Assembly (NCBI GenBank): GCA_943735955.1
Contig: OX030956.1
Span: forward strand, 10,066,445 to 10,130,444
Direction: 5' to 3'
DNA: 64,000 nucleotides
Origin: Piscicola geometra
Taxonomy: Eukaryota; Annelida; Clitellata; Hirudinida; Piscicolidae
Positions 33,160 to 44,269 of this stretch are shown here, piece after piece. The notes under the pieces were generated by a model, which saw nothing but the letters and a program-made list of their open reading frames with translations, did not search any database and had not been told where the DNA came from. The translations under genes and the position numbers were made by a program. Position 1 is the first letter of the stretch. Each line of letters begins with the position of its first letter.

Positions 33160-33556
33160 ATTCCAGGTTGCAGTAATGACAAAAAAGTTTTTTCACAGGT
33201 ATTTCATTAGGAATAAAATACGACATTGTGTAAGTAGTTTTGCTATTTTATCTCAAAACTTATTGAATATAATTTATGCCACAATTTAACCCAATCAATC
33301 AATTAATCTATTACATAGATTTTTTCCTCACATATTTCTAAATTCAAAAATTATAATTAGTTACTAATTATTAATATAATTGAGCTTTTTTACAATTTAA
33401 ATTTGAAGATTTCCAAAAGACTCGATGAAGGACGAATGGAAGTTAGTCATATTGGTCATATTCAGAAATGAAAAAAAGATTTTAAAAGTCTGCAGTAGGC
33501 ATTTCTCTTCAGACAATTATGACCCATATCCCATGTATAAATTTAAATTATTTTAA
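33160..33556 (+). pseudogene. THAP-type zinc finger fragment
   Basis: 33,160-33,198 reads IPGCSNDKKVFSQ then CAG|GTATTT, like the start of a THAP finger. 33,408-33,556 reads FPKDSMKDEWKLVILVIF and VCSRHFSSDNYDP, the later Cys..His half. The first zinc-ligand Cys is not visible and the two parts do not join in phase, so this is probably a relic of a THAP-carrying transposon (P or Kolobok type) or of a host THAP gene. Confidence 0.5.
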
Positions 33557-33924
33557 TCTTTATATTAATCATTTATATATATTTGATTGATCTTTTATCA
33601 AAGTCCAGCTTTGTAATAAAAATACATAGTTGTTTCCATAGGAAAACATTTTATTGAATAAAATAAAACAAATGAAAAATAGAGTCCGTATAAATTTTAT
33701 TTAAAACATAAGGATGAACATGAAAAAAGTAACTAATTAAACTAAGTCCTCCCTAGTTCTCAACAACATATTGTTATATTCAGAAAATATTGTGTAAACT
33801 AATTTTAAGCTAGTGAGCATTCTACATCAAATTAATAAAATATTTGAAAAAATCAAAATGTTGGGATTCTTGTCTTAAAACATTTTAGAGTTTGAAACTT
33901 GTGTAGGATATTTGATTATATCTA

Positions 33925-34350
33925 TGGTTAGCAGATGCCATTTTAATAGCCACTCAAAAAAATTTGAGGAATAAATGGTTTGGGTATAGTATTTTAATAT
34001 TTTAAAATCCAATACAACGACGAGTGTTATTAACGTGGCGTAAACCCGGAGGGCTTCAAGACCACTTAGTTATGGAAAATTGGATAATAATATTATGGTA
34101 AGTAATAAATAGTAAGTATAGGTAAAGTAAATTATTGAAATTTAATAATATAATCATTTCAATATACATATTTTTTTAATGGACAAAATTTTTTTTAAGG
34201 TTGAAACTGAAATAATAATAACAATAAATTTAAGATAAAAGTATATATCTATATTATATTATTATTACGATTTATTTTACAACTATTATTGATCCTATAT
34301 ATATATATATTATTAATTATTTTACAATTATTATTGACCATTAGTATAAA
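33925..34350 (+). repeat. Interspersed repeat, copy of 826-1,365
   Basis: ACGACGAGTGTTATTAACG and CGTAAACCCGGAGGGCTTC match the first copy. The left flank (GATGCCATTTTAATAGCC, GGTTTGGGTATAGTATTTTA) also matches 44,175-44,245, giving a third partial copy. Confidence 0.6.
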
Positions 34351-34426
34351 AAAAATTTCAATAATATTCATAGAAACATTAAAAGCAGTTTTACCATATA
34401 AACTATATTCTAATTACGGTATTAAA

Positions 34427-34915
34427 AAATTTACACCCTTTACATAGTCATTGAAATTCTCCCACTTTGGAATTAAAATGTTATTCTATAAAATTCGTAT
34501 ATCTAAATAAGAACTGTATTTTGTAAAAGAATATTTTTAGTATAAATAAGAACGGGTAGCTGAGTCAGCAACAACTCTCGGCTTTGACCAATAATGAAAG
34601 GTCCTAGGTTCAAGTGCAACCAATGCCCTAGTAACCTAAAGGCGCAAATGAAAATATGCAGCCTAAGCGGCCTGGAAGCCCGTTCGGGTTATATAATAAT
34701 GCTCGTCATTATTATATTATTATTATTAAATATTCTTTTACAAAATACGGTTATTATTATCTTTCTAAAAAATGTGCTCATAATTATATTTGAAAAAAAA
34801 TTATTTAAAAATATGCGATTAATAATTTTGGTTTTAAAAGATGTTTTAACTAGATAATTCAGTAGTCAATCAATTATAGTTTAATGACTATGAATATATT
34901 AAGGGCTAACTAAAA
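34427..34915. mobile_element. MITE, second copy of 14,414-14,664, with SINE inside
   Basis: The left end CACCCTTTACATAGTCATTG then CTCCCACTTTGGAATT and right end TTTAATGACTATGAATATAT then TAAGGGCTAAC match the 14.4-kb MITE. The extra length is a SINE at 34,552-34,720. Confidence 0.7.
34552..34720 (+). repeat. tRNA-derived SINE with A- and B-box-like motifs
   Basis: GGGTAGCTGAGTCAGCAAC resembles a pol III A box, and GGTTCAAGTGCAACC 50 bases on resembles a B box. The body contains GCGGCCTGGAAGCCCGTTCG and the tail is ATAATAATGCTCGTCATTATT. It is not a functional tRNA: the arms do not pair well. It is inserted in the MITE. Confidence 0.6.
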
Positions 34916-35337
34916 AGTTATACCTCTAATTATTGATTATTTAGATTAACTGAAAAAAAAGGAAATTTATTTAATTAAAAAACTTACACGAATCCCTTCG
35001 TAAAAACGCTAGAGGGCAACATTGTATTGTTGAAGCGTTATGCCAATCGGAACCAATGAAAAGAGCAACAAAATTGTTTAAAAGTGAATTCATAGTTTAA
35101 TCAAAAAGGTTGTAGATAAATTGCTCAATGAAGAATGCAGAAAGATGCAGAATGGAAATGTGTAAAACGCTGATTGAATTTTGCAAATTTATCAAATTAA
35201 TTAATAATTTAATAATAATTAATAAATTAATAGATTTTTATATGAATTAACTATTAAATCGAAATAGGAGTCATCTAAAATTGGTTATATATAAATAAAT
35301 AAATACATTGTTATATATTTTTTTAAATATTTTGTTT
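34916..35337. other. AT-rich spacer left of the full-length LINE
   Basis: No feature was recognised until the 12-bp target duplication AAATTTCAGCAA at 35,338-35,349. Confidence 0.4.
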
Positions 35338-35928
35338 AAATTTCAGCAACCCATCTAGGAGAAGGAAAACTCTGACTACCAACCGCTGCTGCCTTGCAGG
35401 CTATCCATTCATGGAAACGGCTTTGGGAGTCAACCCCGAGAAAAAATCAGGAGTCGAAGTCCCTAAGGCGGTAGATCGTCATCTATGATGTCCTTCCGGC
35501 AACTCCTGCAGCCAAGTCAGCTCTAAGCGTGGTGCTTGCACCCCCTTGGATCTAGTCGACGAAGCCGAGAGGAGGGTCCTGTTGTTTGGGCAGCACAAGA
35601 CCTCCACACGCTTTGCCCAGGCTAGCGCCCTGCAGAGGTTCACTCCAGTCTCGCTTTACGGCGAGAGCACAAACAAGAAGACAGCAGTTTACGGGTTATA
35701 AGTCCCTGCTCAATTGGCGTAGAGCTGGACGCCACGGGTTGTCTTCAATGGTGGGAGGGACCCTCGCAGTCTCATGGTAACTACCGCCGGTTCTGAGCCG
35801 AGCAGCCCCCGGTCAAAAAGGTGTTACCCGTCACGGCCTGCCTGCTTCAGTGGGTGCCTGGAGCTTAGAGCACAGCTCAACAAGCAGGCCGTTATCTTCA
35901 TGCACCAAACAACTACAAATACAAAAAG

Positions 35929-36893
35929 ATGGAGATTCCAGCTCTCCGTATCGCAAGCTGGAACGTACGTACTATGCGCACTGGACTGAGTGATGACCTT
36001 CGTGAGATTGAAGACCTTCGCAAGACTGCAGTCATTGATCATGAGCTGCACAGACTAAACATTGATGTTGCAGCCCTACAGGAAACGCGTCTTCCAGAGT
36101 CTGGATCCTTGAGGGAGAAACACTACACGTTCTTTTGGCAGGGAAAAGGAGAAGAGGAGACCAGGGAACAAGGAGTCGGCTTCGCCATCAAGAACACCCT
36201 GCTTTGTATGTCCGAACCTCCTTCCCGCGGCACAGAGAGAATCCTCACTCTACGCCTTCTCACAGCATCTGGTTTTGCTAATTTTCTGTGCATCTATGCA
36301 AGCCAGCCCTGAGACTAAAGATTAATTCTACGAACAACTAAGCAGCGTTGTTGCCACAGTCCCTGCCTCCGAACACCTCTACCTTCTGGGAGATTTTAAC
36401 GCCCGTGTTGGCTCTGACCACGACTCATGGCCAGATGTGCTAGGTCACCATGGCATCGGGAAAATGAACGAAAACGGCCAGAGACTACTCGAATTCTGTT
36501 GCTACCACAACCTGTGCGTAACAAACACATACTTCCAGAGCAAAGCATGTCACAAGGTGTCTTGGAGACATCCAAGATCAAATCATTGGCATCAACTGGA
36601 CTTGATCATCACCAGGCACAACTCTTTGAACAACGTCCGCAGCACCAGAGCTTATCATAGAGCCGATTGCGATACAGACCACTCTCTGATCGCGTCAAAG
36701 ATAAAGTTGCGCCCCAAGAGGCTCCACCTCTCCAAGAAGAAATGCCAGCCGAAAATCAACACCTATCAGACCACCCATCAGGCCAAGAACCAGGAGTTCA
36801 TAGATCGGCTGGGAGAGCTGCAACACTGCGACCAAGAGCCTAATGCGGATGTCAGATGGAACTCGCTCCGGAATACCATCTTCAGAACTGCTT
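35929..36893 (+). pseudogene. LINE ORF, endonuclease domain (broken)
   Basis: The ATG at 35,929 starts MEIPALRIASWNVRTMRTGL, followed by VAALQETRLP and GVGFAI: the Asn- and Glu-containing active-site motifs of the exonuclease/endonuclease/phosphatase fold. At 36,290-36,312 the copy lacks 11 bases present in the 64-kb copy (between two ATGCA words), which shifts the frame to a stop. A further TAA follows in KD-stop-FYEQ. The domain continues in another frame with LLGDFNARVGSDHDSW (36,384 on), DLIITRHNS and CDTDHSLI, the last holding the catalytic Asp-His pair. A TGA at about 36,892 ends this segment. Confidence 0.9.
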
Positions 36894-37033
36894 GACTTAC
36901 GTATGGTAAAAAGGAACACAAGAACACCGATTGGTTCAAAGCGAATGCGGCAGATCTCGAGCCTGTTATTGACGCAAAGAGAAAGGCACTGATTGAATAC
37001 AAACGTGACCCGAGTCAGTCCACCTTCGAAGAG

Positions 37034-38500
37034 TTGAAAGCAGCCCGAAGAAAAGCCCAGCAGACGGTTCGACGCTGCGCAAATGACTATTGGCTTCAAC
37101 TGGCGAATAGCATCCAACAAGCGTCAGACGCTGGCAACGTAAGGAGCATGTATGAAGGCATCAAAAAAGCAACAGGCAAATCAGCAAAGAAGACTGCACC
37201 CTTAAAGTCCAAATCAGGAGAGACCATCACAAACATAGACAAGCAAATGGCAAGGTGGGTTGAACACTATCTGGAACTTTATTCCAAAGAAAGCTCTGTG
37301 ACTCAGATAGCACTGGACGCTATTGAAGACTTGCCAGTCTTGGAAGAGCTGGATGTCGAGCCGACCATGGACGAACTCAGCAAAGCTATTGATGCCTTAA
37401 AGAGTGGAAAAGCACCAGGAGACGATGGCATCCCACCAGAAATAATCAAATGCGGTAAACCGTCTCTACTAGAACCACTTCACAAGCTCCTTTGCCTATG
37501 TTGGAGAGAAGGTAGAGTTCCACAGGACATGCGCAATGCCAAGATTGTCACCCTGTATAAGAACAAGGGCGACCGCAGCGACTGCAACAACTACAGGGGC
37601 ATCTCACTGCTTAACGTCGTGGGTAAAGCTTTCGCACGCGTTGTCCTCAACCGTCTCCAAGTCCTAGCAAGTCGTGTGTATCCTGAATCGCAATGCGGCT
37701 TCAGATCAGGAAGATCCACAGTCGACATGATCTTCTCCGTGCGTCAGCTCCAGGAAAAGTGCAGAGAGCAGCGGATGCCGCTGTATATCGCCTTTATCGA
37801 CCTAACTAAGGCATTCGACCTTGTAAGCAGGAACGGCCTATTTCGGCTACTCAAGAAGATCGGCTGTCTATCTCGGCTGCTCAACATTACAACTTCTTAT
37901 CACGAAAACACGCAAGGTGTGGTCAGCTACGATGGGGAGACCTCAGAACCCTTCACAATCAAGAGTGGGGTCAAACAGGGTTGTGTGCTAGCGCCTACCT
38001 TATTCGGTATCTTCTTCTCGATGCTGTTGAACTTTGCATTTAAAGAGTCTGCCGAAGGTGTCCATTTACACACCAGAAGTGACGGGAAACTGCTGAACAT
38101 GGCACGTCTAAGAGCAAAGACGAAAATTCGCACTGTCCTCATCAGAGACATGCTGTTCGCTGATGATGCGGCCCTGATGTCACACACGGAGGAACATCTT
38201 CAGCAGCTGATGAATCGCTTTGCTCAGGCTTGCAAGGTATTCGGTCTGGCCATTAGTATCAAGAAAACCAACATCATGGGTCAAGACATTCCTGTTCCAC
38301 CCTCAATCACAATCGACAATCAGGTGCTGGAGGCCACTGACAAGATCACATACTTGGGTTCCGTCAAAACTAGCAGCCTATCCCTCGACATTGAGATTGA
38401 TAAGAGGCTCGCCAAAGCAGCCAGCGTCATGGCCAGATTGAGCAAACGTGTATGGACCAACAACCAACTGACACGAATCACCAAGCTCAAGGTGTTCTAA
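37034..38500 (+). pseudogene. LINE ORF, reverse transcriptase domain
   Basis: 488 open codons. In order: a basic linker; GKAPGDDGIPPEIIK; AKIVTLYKNKGDRSDCNNYR; QCGFRSGRSTVDMIF; the first catalytic Asp in YIAFIDLTKAFD; VKQGCVLAPTLFGIFF; and the catalytic box LFADDAALMS at about residues 373-382. It ends KLKVF-stop where the second copy has KLKVYQACVLS, a CAA-to-TAA change, so the C-terminal 210 codons are cut off. Confidence 0.93.
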
Positions 38501-39133
38501 GCGTGCGTTCTCAGCACTCTGTTGTATGGCAGCGAAACCTGGACCACCTATGCAAGGCAAGAAGATCGTCTCGAAAGCTTTCATCTTCGCTGTCTCCGAC
38601 GCATCCTTGGCATAACATGGCAAGACAAAGTCACCAACACAGCCGTACTCAATCAAGTCAACTTATTCAGCATACACCTCCTTCTATGCCAAAGACGTTT
38701 ACGCTGGCTGGGTCACGTGCGTAGAATGGAAGAAGGTCGCATACCCAAGGACATCCTCTATGGCGAGCTGGCTACAGGATAACGTCCAGTTGGTCGCCCG
38801 CAACTACGCTTCAAAGACGTCTGCAAACGCGACCTCAGACTTACGGGTATCGACCCTGGCAGATGGGAAGAGCTAGCAGATGACCGGAGGGGCTGGCGCC
38901 AGACTGTCCACAAAGGCATCAAAAAGGGCGAGGAAGAACGCAGGCAACATCTAGAATCCCGAAGGCAAAGAAGAAAGATGAGGCAGCAGAATCAGGCTCT
39001 CGATCTTCCATCCGACTTCACCTGCAGCCGCTGCAGCAGAGACTGTCGATCCAGGATCGGTCTGCTGAGCCACTCTAGAAGCTGCCGCCTAAGAACACAT
39101 CAGAGCGCTATCATCATCTCACGAGATGGATGA
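38501..39133 (+). pseudogene. LINE ORF, C-terminal region with CxxC..H..C finger
   Basis: In frame after the stop: ACVLSTLLYGSETWTTYARQ, RRLRWLGHVRRMEEGRIPKD, a second stop at ATG-stop-RPVG (38,780), then CSRCSRDCRSRIGLLSHSRS. The last is a Cys-x2-Cys..His..Cys finger thought to bind nucleic acid. The stop codon TGA follows at 39,131. Confidence 0.88.
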
Positions 39134-39158
39134 ATGCCAACAACAAAAATTTCAGCAA

Positions 39159-39379
39159 AAAGAAAAAATGTACATACCGACGAGCGCATGTTTATTTACT
39201 AAAATCAGCTGGTGTATGTACGACAGAATAAAAATATCAATAACTAAAGGCGGCCATATTATTTTTATTATTTCGGCAACTATTTGATGCGAGATATATC
39301 TTAAAATGAACAATAATTATGGCTTATTTACTTTTAGAAAATTATTATAACCTAAATAAAGAAAATAGAAACAATCAAA
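39159..39379. other. Short AT-rich repeat remnant
   Basis: GGCGGCCATATTATTTTTAT and GCGAGATATATCTTAAAATG, then AACAATAATTATGGCTT, match 20,125-20,205 inside the 19.2-kb hAT, so this is a fragment of the same repeat. Confidence 0.4.
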
Positions 39380-39760
39380 GGGGAAAAAAATTTCCATTGA
39401 TATGATTTATTGCTCAAACTTGCAGCATATCCTTTGCAGCTTTAACAAATTCAACTCAGCAATGTCATATATTTTCACATCATAAAAATCATTTGTAAAC
39501 GTCATTCAAAAAATAAGTTTTAACACTTTATTAAACTCAAACTGTTAAAAATGAAAAGTTAAAAATATTGTCAAATTGTTTAATGAAAAAGTGTTGCCAT
39601 AATATTGGTCAGAGAACTAGAAGTCATCAGCATGTTTTACTATAGGGAAAAATGTCTAATAATTATAGGGTTTTTTATTTTGCCTATCAGCAGTCAGATT
39701 ATATATTCTTGAATAATCCTGACATGTTTTTTTATTCTTACTTTTATCAATGTCAGCTAC
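39380..39760. repeat. Interspersed repeat, inverse copy at 44,770-45,170
   Basis: CAATATTATACCAACAC/GCCATAATATTGGTC, GCATGTTTTACTA and AATAATCCTGACATG are shared in reverse order. The repeat ends directly at the 16-bp array here, but not at 44.8 kb. Confidence 0.6.
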
Positions 39761-39762
39761 GG

Positions 39763-40035
39763 TTCTAGGATAAAAAGTCCTCCGGATAAAAAGTCCTCGG
39801 ATAAAAAGTCCTCGGATAAAAAGTCCTCCGGATAAAAAGTCCTCCGGATAAAAAGTCCTCCGGATAAAAAGTCCTCCGGATAAAAAGTCCTCCGGATAAA
39901 AAGTCCTCCGGATAAAAAGTCCTCCGGATAAAAAGTCCTCCGGATAAAAAGCCCTCCGGATAAAAAGTCCTCAGGATAAAAAGTCTTCCGGATTAAAAGT
40001 TTTCCGGATAAAAAGTCTTCAGGATAAAAATCTTC
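39763..40035. repeat. 16-bp tandem array, about 17 units (TCCGGATAAAAAGTCC)
   Basis: After GGTTCTA, GGATAAAAAGTCC repeats about 17 times, mostly at 16-base spacing with two 15-base units. Central units are identical; the right edge drifts to TCTTCAGGATAAAAATC. It shares the core with 18,629-18,788 and with the arms at 20,464-20,935, whose outer end TATAACCG mirrors CGGTTCTA here. Confidence 0.95.
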
Positions 40036-40194
40036 AAAAAATTACTTTTCAAGGAAAAATACGTGATTAGTACGTGATCCTTGAAACTTTAAAAATAAAA
40101 TTTAATACTTTTATCTAATGTTTGCTATAATTTTTTCGTTCAATCTCGAAATAGAATAAGAATAAATTTGACTTGGTTGTGTTTGTTTCTTATT

Positions 40195-43055
40195 TTTAGC
40201 TTATGTTAGAAATTTCAAATAGAAGTAATAAAAACTATATTATTTCCAAAACCAAAATTAAATAACTTTTATGACATGCCATAATATACAAATGAAAATT
40301 TATATAAAAAATATATGTCTATGTTATAAACATTATCTTTGGGCTTTATGAAAGTAGCGCCATTTTTAAAACGTTATTTTATTACTGCTTCGCTTTTTCA
40401 ACTAAATTATCACTTATCCTAATCGTAAATTTGTTATTATACTTCATATTTGTTATTAATCAATAATTTACGTAATCAATTCTTATAATATTTCAAATTT
40501 AAATAACAATGAGTTTATCACGTTCATTTGCTGGTAGAAAAAAAGAAAGCGAAATTTGGAAATATTTTACATATTCTTCAGAAAACGACAAAAGTACATG
40601 CATCGTTGAAATATCGTCGACCAAAGACGGACAGAAAGTATTATGCACCGCAACACTTAAAGGAAAAAATCCGACAAACCTCAAGGTTCATCTCTCTAGC
40701 TACCACAAAAAGTTTTTTCAAAAATTCGAGGAAATTGAATTACTCAGAAAGAAGAATTGTGAAAAGATTAAAAGTAATGAAAATTCCGTTCAACAAACTA
40801 TTAGTTTTGGAAAAAAAACGACGAAAAAAGTTTTGTATTCAAGTAAGTGCGAAAAATATTTGAAGAGACAAGACTCCTTATTAAAATTATTTGTGAACGC
40901 AAACATCTCATTAAATCTAGTATCTAATGAACATTTTAAAAACTTTGTGGAAACATTGGATATAAAATTTAAAATGCCAAGTAATTTTGTTTATTTTATC
41001 TTATTCAAAATGTAAAAAGTATTATCATATATTGTAGAAATTTATTTGAGCAATTACAATGGTCGTTATTCATTATAAATGATTACAACATATTGTACAA
41101 AAATAGTGGGGATCTTTTATTGAATTTTTTTTCCGGCCCATCAAAGTTACTGGATTTATTAAAAGACAAATATGGTGAAGGTTGCAAAATTCTGAAGAAC
41201 TCATTGAATAATGTTCAAAGATTAGTTATATATTTAGATATTTGGACCAAAAAAGGTTTAACATCATCATATGTTGGAAACATCAGAGTAGCAAACCGTG
41301 TCATTACTTTTTAAACCTAATTCAACTGAATCATCCCCACACTAGAGAAAAACTTGCTGAGTGCTTATCAAAGTGTCTCGCTGGTTTGAATATAGAACCA
41401 AATAAAATAATTTTAATCATATCTGATAACGGTTCAAATATTTTAAAAGCTGTGCGTTTTCTTCAAAATAAGCATGCAGAAAAAGACGATTATTCAGAAA
41501 ATGGAAACTCAGATAGTGATGAAGAAGAAAGTGAAACATTTTGGGATAAAATAGAATTAGAAAAATGGGTTCCTTATCGACATATGCCATGTTTAGCACA
41601 CACCATACAACTAGTTTTAAAAAGAATATACTCCAATAATGTATATGAACCAATAATTACAAAAGCAAGGTATATAGTCAGCAAAATTAGAAAGTGAACA
41701 AAACTCCTAGAAAAACTCCTTGAAAAATCTTCCAAAACAGTAATAACAGACTGCCCCACTAGATGGAACAGCACTTTTTTTATGGTTGAAAGATTACTAG
41801 AACTAAAAGATGATGTCAATTATGTTATGGATTTTGCCAAAATCGACACATTATTAGCAAGTGAATGGAACAGATTGGTAAAAGTTCAACATTTTTTGAA
41901 ACCATTCGCAACCCACACTGACAGTATTCAGACCGATACATTGTCTTTATCACATGTCATACCGTCTGTTTTAGACCTAGACTGCCATTTAGAACAAATT
42001 AAATTTGTAGGAATTTTTAGTTTGATTGTTTCATTGAAGAGTGCAATTTAACATTATTTTGAGTGCTTCTTAAATCCCTCTTCATTGAAATTCAATCCAG
42101 TAACAGCAGCTGCTACATTTGTGGATCCAACTGTTGCAGAATTCATTCTGTTACCACAATATTCTAGTTTATTGCATGCTGCTAAAACTTACATTTGTTC
42201 ACAAGTAATTTAGATATATTTTAAAAACAAGTTTTCAATTAAATTATAAATCTTATTTAATGATACATCACATCACATTCTTATTGCAATTAAACAATTT
42301 GAATATTTTATTTTGCAGGCTTTTAGCGAAGCAAAGAACAATTGTTTTGAAAATAGTTCACGTCATAATGAAATAGAAGCCTCAGATGAATCATCAATTC
42401 CTTCAAAGAAATTTAAATTGTAATCTTCTAAATTAAGTATTGACGATACAAGTTCTGGCAAAGAATGCAAATCAAGTATAATTGTGGAAATAGAAAAATA
42501 TATTTCGAAGATGAAAATAAATTCTTCAAAAATCAAAAATACTTGTGAACCAAATGGGTTAAAATTCTGGAATGACAACATAACTTCTAGGTCCAATTGC
42601 ACAAGATCTTTTGGCAGCTCCAGCCTCCCAGGCATACGTTGAGAGAATTTTTTCTTTATGTGCTTCTTTAACAAGTGGGAAAAGAAATAGATTACAGAAA
42701 AACCTACAAATAAAAGTTTTCCTGAGACTGAATACATTTTTATTTGACTTAATTTTTTAAACTCATTTGTTGTTAATATACTGTTCTATTTTACTGTTTC
42801 ATTTTATGATCAATTAATTTTTTTTAGATATAAATAAATAGTGTTTAAAGTTTCAAATTAATATAATTTCAAAACTAAAATAAAAATGAAAACTATAATT
42901 ATTTTCAAAACTGAAACGAAAATAAAAACTTTAATTATTTTCAAAACGAAAATAAAAACTAAATTTATTTTCAAAACGAAAACGAAAATAAAAACTATAA
43001 TTAATTCCAAAACGAAACTGAAATAAAAACTATAATTATTTTATGGAACGAAAAT
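40195..43055 (+). pseudogene. Broken hAT transposon with BED finger and C-terminal domain
   Basis: The ATG at 40,509 starts MSLSRSFAGRKKESEIWKYF, a BED-type zinc finger (Cys in KSTC and VLC, His in NLKVHLSSYHKK). Later frames give LVIYLDIWTKKGLTSSYVG (catalytic region), IILIISDNGSNILKAV, HMPCLAHTIQLVL, TDCPTRWNSTFFMVERLLEL and, at 42,605-42,730, [20 protein letters not shown], the C-terminal dimerisation block. At least five stops or frameshifts (40,985; 41,314; 41,697; 42,050; 42,420) break it. Both flanks (40,195-40,260; 42,850-43,050) have repeated AAACGAAAATAAAAACTATAA, as hAT subterminal arrays. Confidence 0.85.
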
Positions 43056-43063
43056 AACACTGG

Positions 43064-43229
43064 TTGCAACCTCCATTAACTATTTTTTTTACCATACAGC
43101 TATTTATAGAGCTGAGCGTGACGTCACTTGGAAACTTGTCAATATAAACAAGTTTCTAGTGACGTCACGCTCAGACGTTTAAATAGCTGAATGTTAAAAA
43201 GAACTATTTCATGGAGGCTGCAATGCAGA
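43064..43229. mobile_element. Long inverted repeat with TGACGTCA sites
   Basis: The left arm TTGCAACCTCCATTAACTAT.. GCTATTTATAGAGCTGAGCG and right arm GCTCAGACGTTTAAATAGCT.. CATGGAGGCTGCAATGC fold on each other for about 75 bases, with mismatches. The inner part GAGCGTGACGTCACT..AGTGACGTCACGCTC is perfect and holds two CRE octamers (TGACGTCA). It is probably a foldback MITE. Confidence 0.75.
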
Positions 43230-43364
43230 AACACGTTACTTTGGAAGCGAATTTCATCATTCCGGTAAGTTTTAGTGCAATTGGGTTTTCAGAATGTTAG
43301 AGGGAGGGCCTGAAGTTAAACTTTTTAGGTTTACAAGAGAAAATTACTGCCTTAAAATCAGGGA

Positions 43365-43665
43365 CCGCGATCTGCTGCAATTCTTGGGGGAGTCCTAACC
43401 AGCATGGACGATCCTGGGATCTGGACCCTCCTTCCTCTACCTAAAAAGGAATTTTTAACTTATGTTTTTATACGAATATTTAATTAGGCAATGAAAAGTT
43501 TCATTTTAGACAGCTATAACTTTAACTACACATACTCAAAATGTAATAATATGTAAAAATTATGTTTTATGCCATGTTTGACGATTGTGTTTGCATAATT
43601 TTTTTTTAACTTTTGGCGGACCCTAACTACCAAAAAGTGAGGGGGTCTGGACCCGAGGACTTAAA
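43365..43665 (+). repeat. Interspersed repeat, copy of 15,838-16,195
   Basis: GCGATCTGCTGCAATTCTTG, ACAGCTATAACTTTAAC and CCAAAAAGTGAGGGGGTCTG match the first copy in the same order. Confidence 0.6.
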
Positions 43666-43724
43666 AGGTATTGAATAGCTATGAAACGAACCTCATTGAG
43701 CGATAAAAATAAGTTATGCAAGTC

Positions 43725-43860
43725 AATCAATCAAGCACTAATTATTTGTATAGCACCCTTTACGAAGCGAACAAAAGCACAAAGTCTAAAGATAATGAAC
43801 GACTTTGCGCTTTAAATTTCGTTGAAGGTAGTAAAAACAAATTTTTAAGTTTTTTACGTG
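43725..43860 (-). repeat. SINE tail, inverted
   Basis: TCAATCAATCAAGCACTAAT then TTGTATAGCACCCTTTACG is the inverse of the tail pattern GCGCTATAGAAAT..TTGATTGATT seen at 22.78 kb. The copy is short and diverged. Confidence 0.45.
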
Positions 43861-44269
43861 AAAAGTAGTGCATAAATTGTTTTTATTCGCGAAAACCATC
43901 CCACTGAGGAATTATGTTCTTTCCTTATTCATCTTTACTTATTCCAAAAAAACGTATTCAAAGCGGTTAAAGAGATAAGAGCTAAATGAAAAAATGCACC
44001 ACCAGCAGCAGAAGAGAATAGTAAAGAGAACCAAGTAGCCTATGGCCTGTTGGGTTTGGGAAGTGATTTGCCCACTAACAGTGAAACAGGTCTAATTATT
44101 TAAGATCATGACACTGTTTTATAATTTTATAAAGCCCATTATCAACTTAATTTAACCCCTTTTTTTGGTTAGTGGCTGCCATTTTGGTAGCCGCTCAAAT
44201 AAGTTTGTGGAATAAACGGTTTTGAGTATAGTATTTTAATATCTTAGATCTGAATAAAAAATAAATATT
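43861..44269. other. Mixed repeat debris
   Basis: 44,160-44,260 (GTGGCTGCCATTTTGGTAGC, GGTTTTGAGTATAGTATTTTA) is a partial copy of the 33,925 repeat left end. The rest is unassigned. Confidence 0.4.

Larger units (their letters stand above)
35350..39146 (+). mobile_element. Full-length APE-RT LINE with 12-bp target duplication
   Basis: AAATTTCAGCAA flanks the element on both sides (35,338-35,349 and 39,147-39,158). The insertion is 3.8 kb: a GC-rich 5' leader of about 580 bases, one long ORF with an AP-type endonuclease, a reverse transcriptase and a C-terminal finger, and a short 3' end ATGCCAACAACA. It is RTE-like in style (YGSETW, RRLRWLGHVRRM). The ORF is broken by an 11-base deletion and several stops, so it is dead but young. 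A second copy occupies 59,309-64,000 on the minus strand. Confidence 0.95.

Noticed and set aside
34552..34630. Possible functional tRNA gene
   Set aside because: A- and B-box-like motifs are present but the stems do not pair and a SINE body follows; called a SINE.
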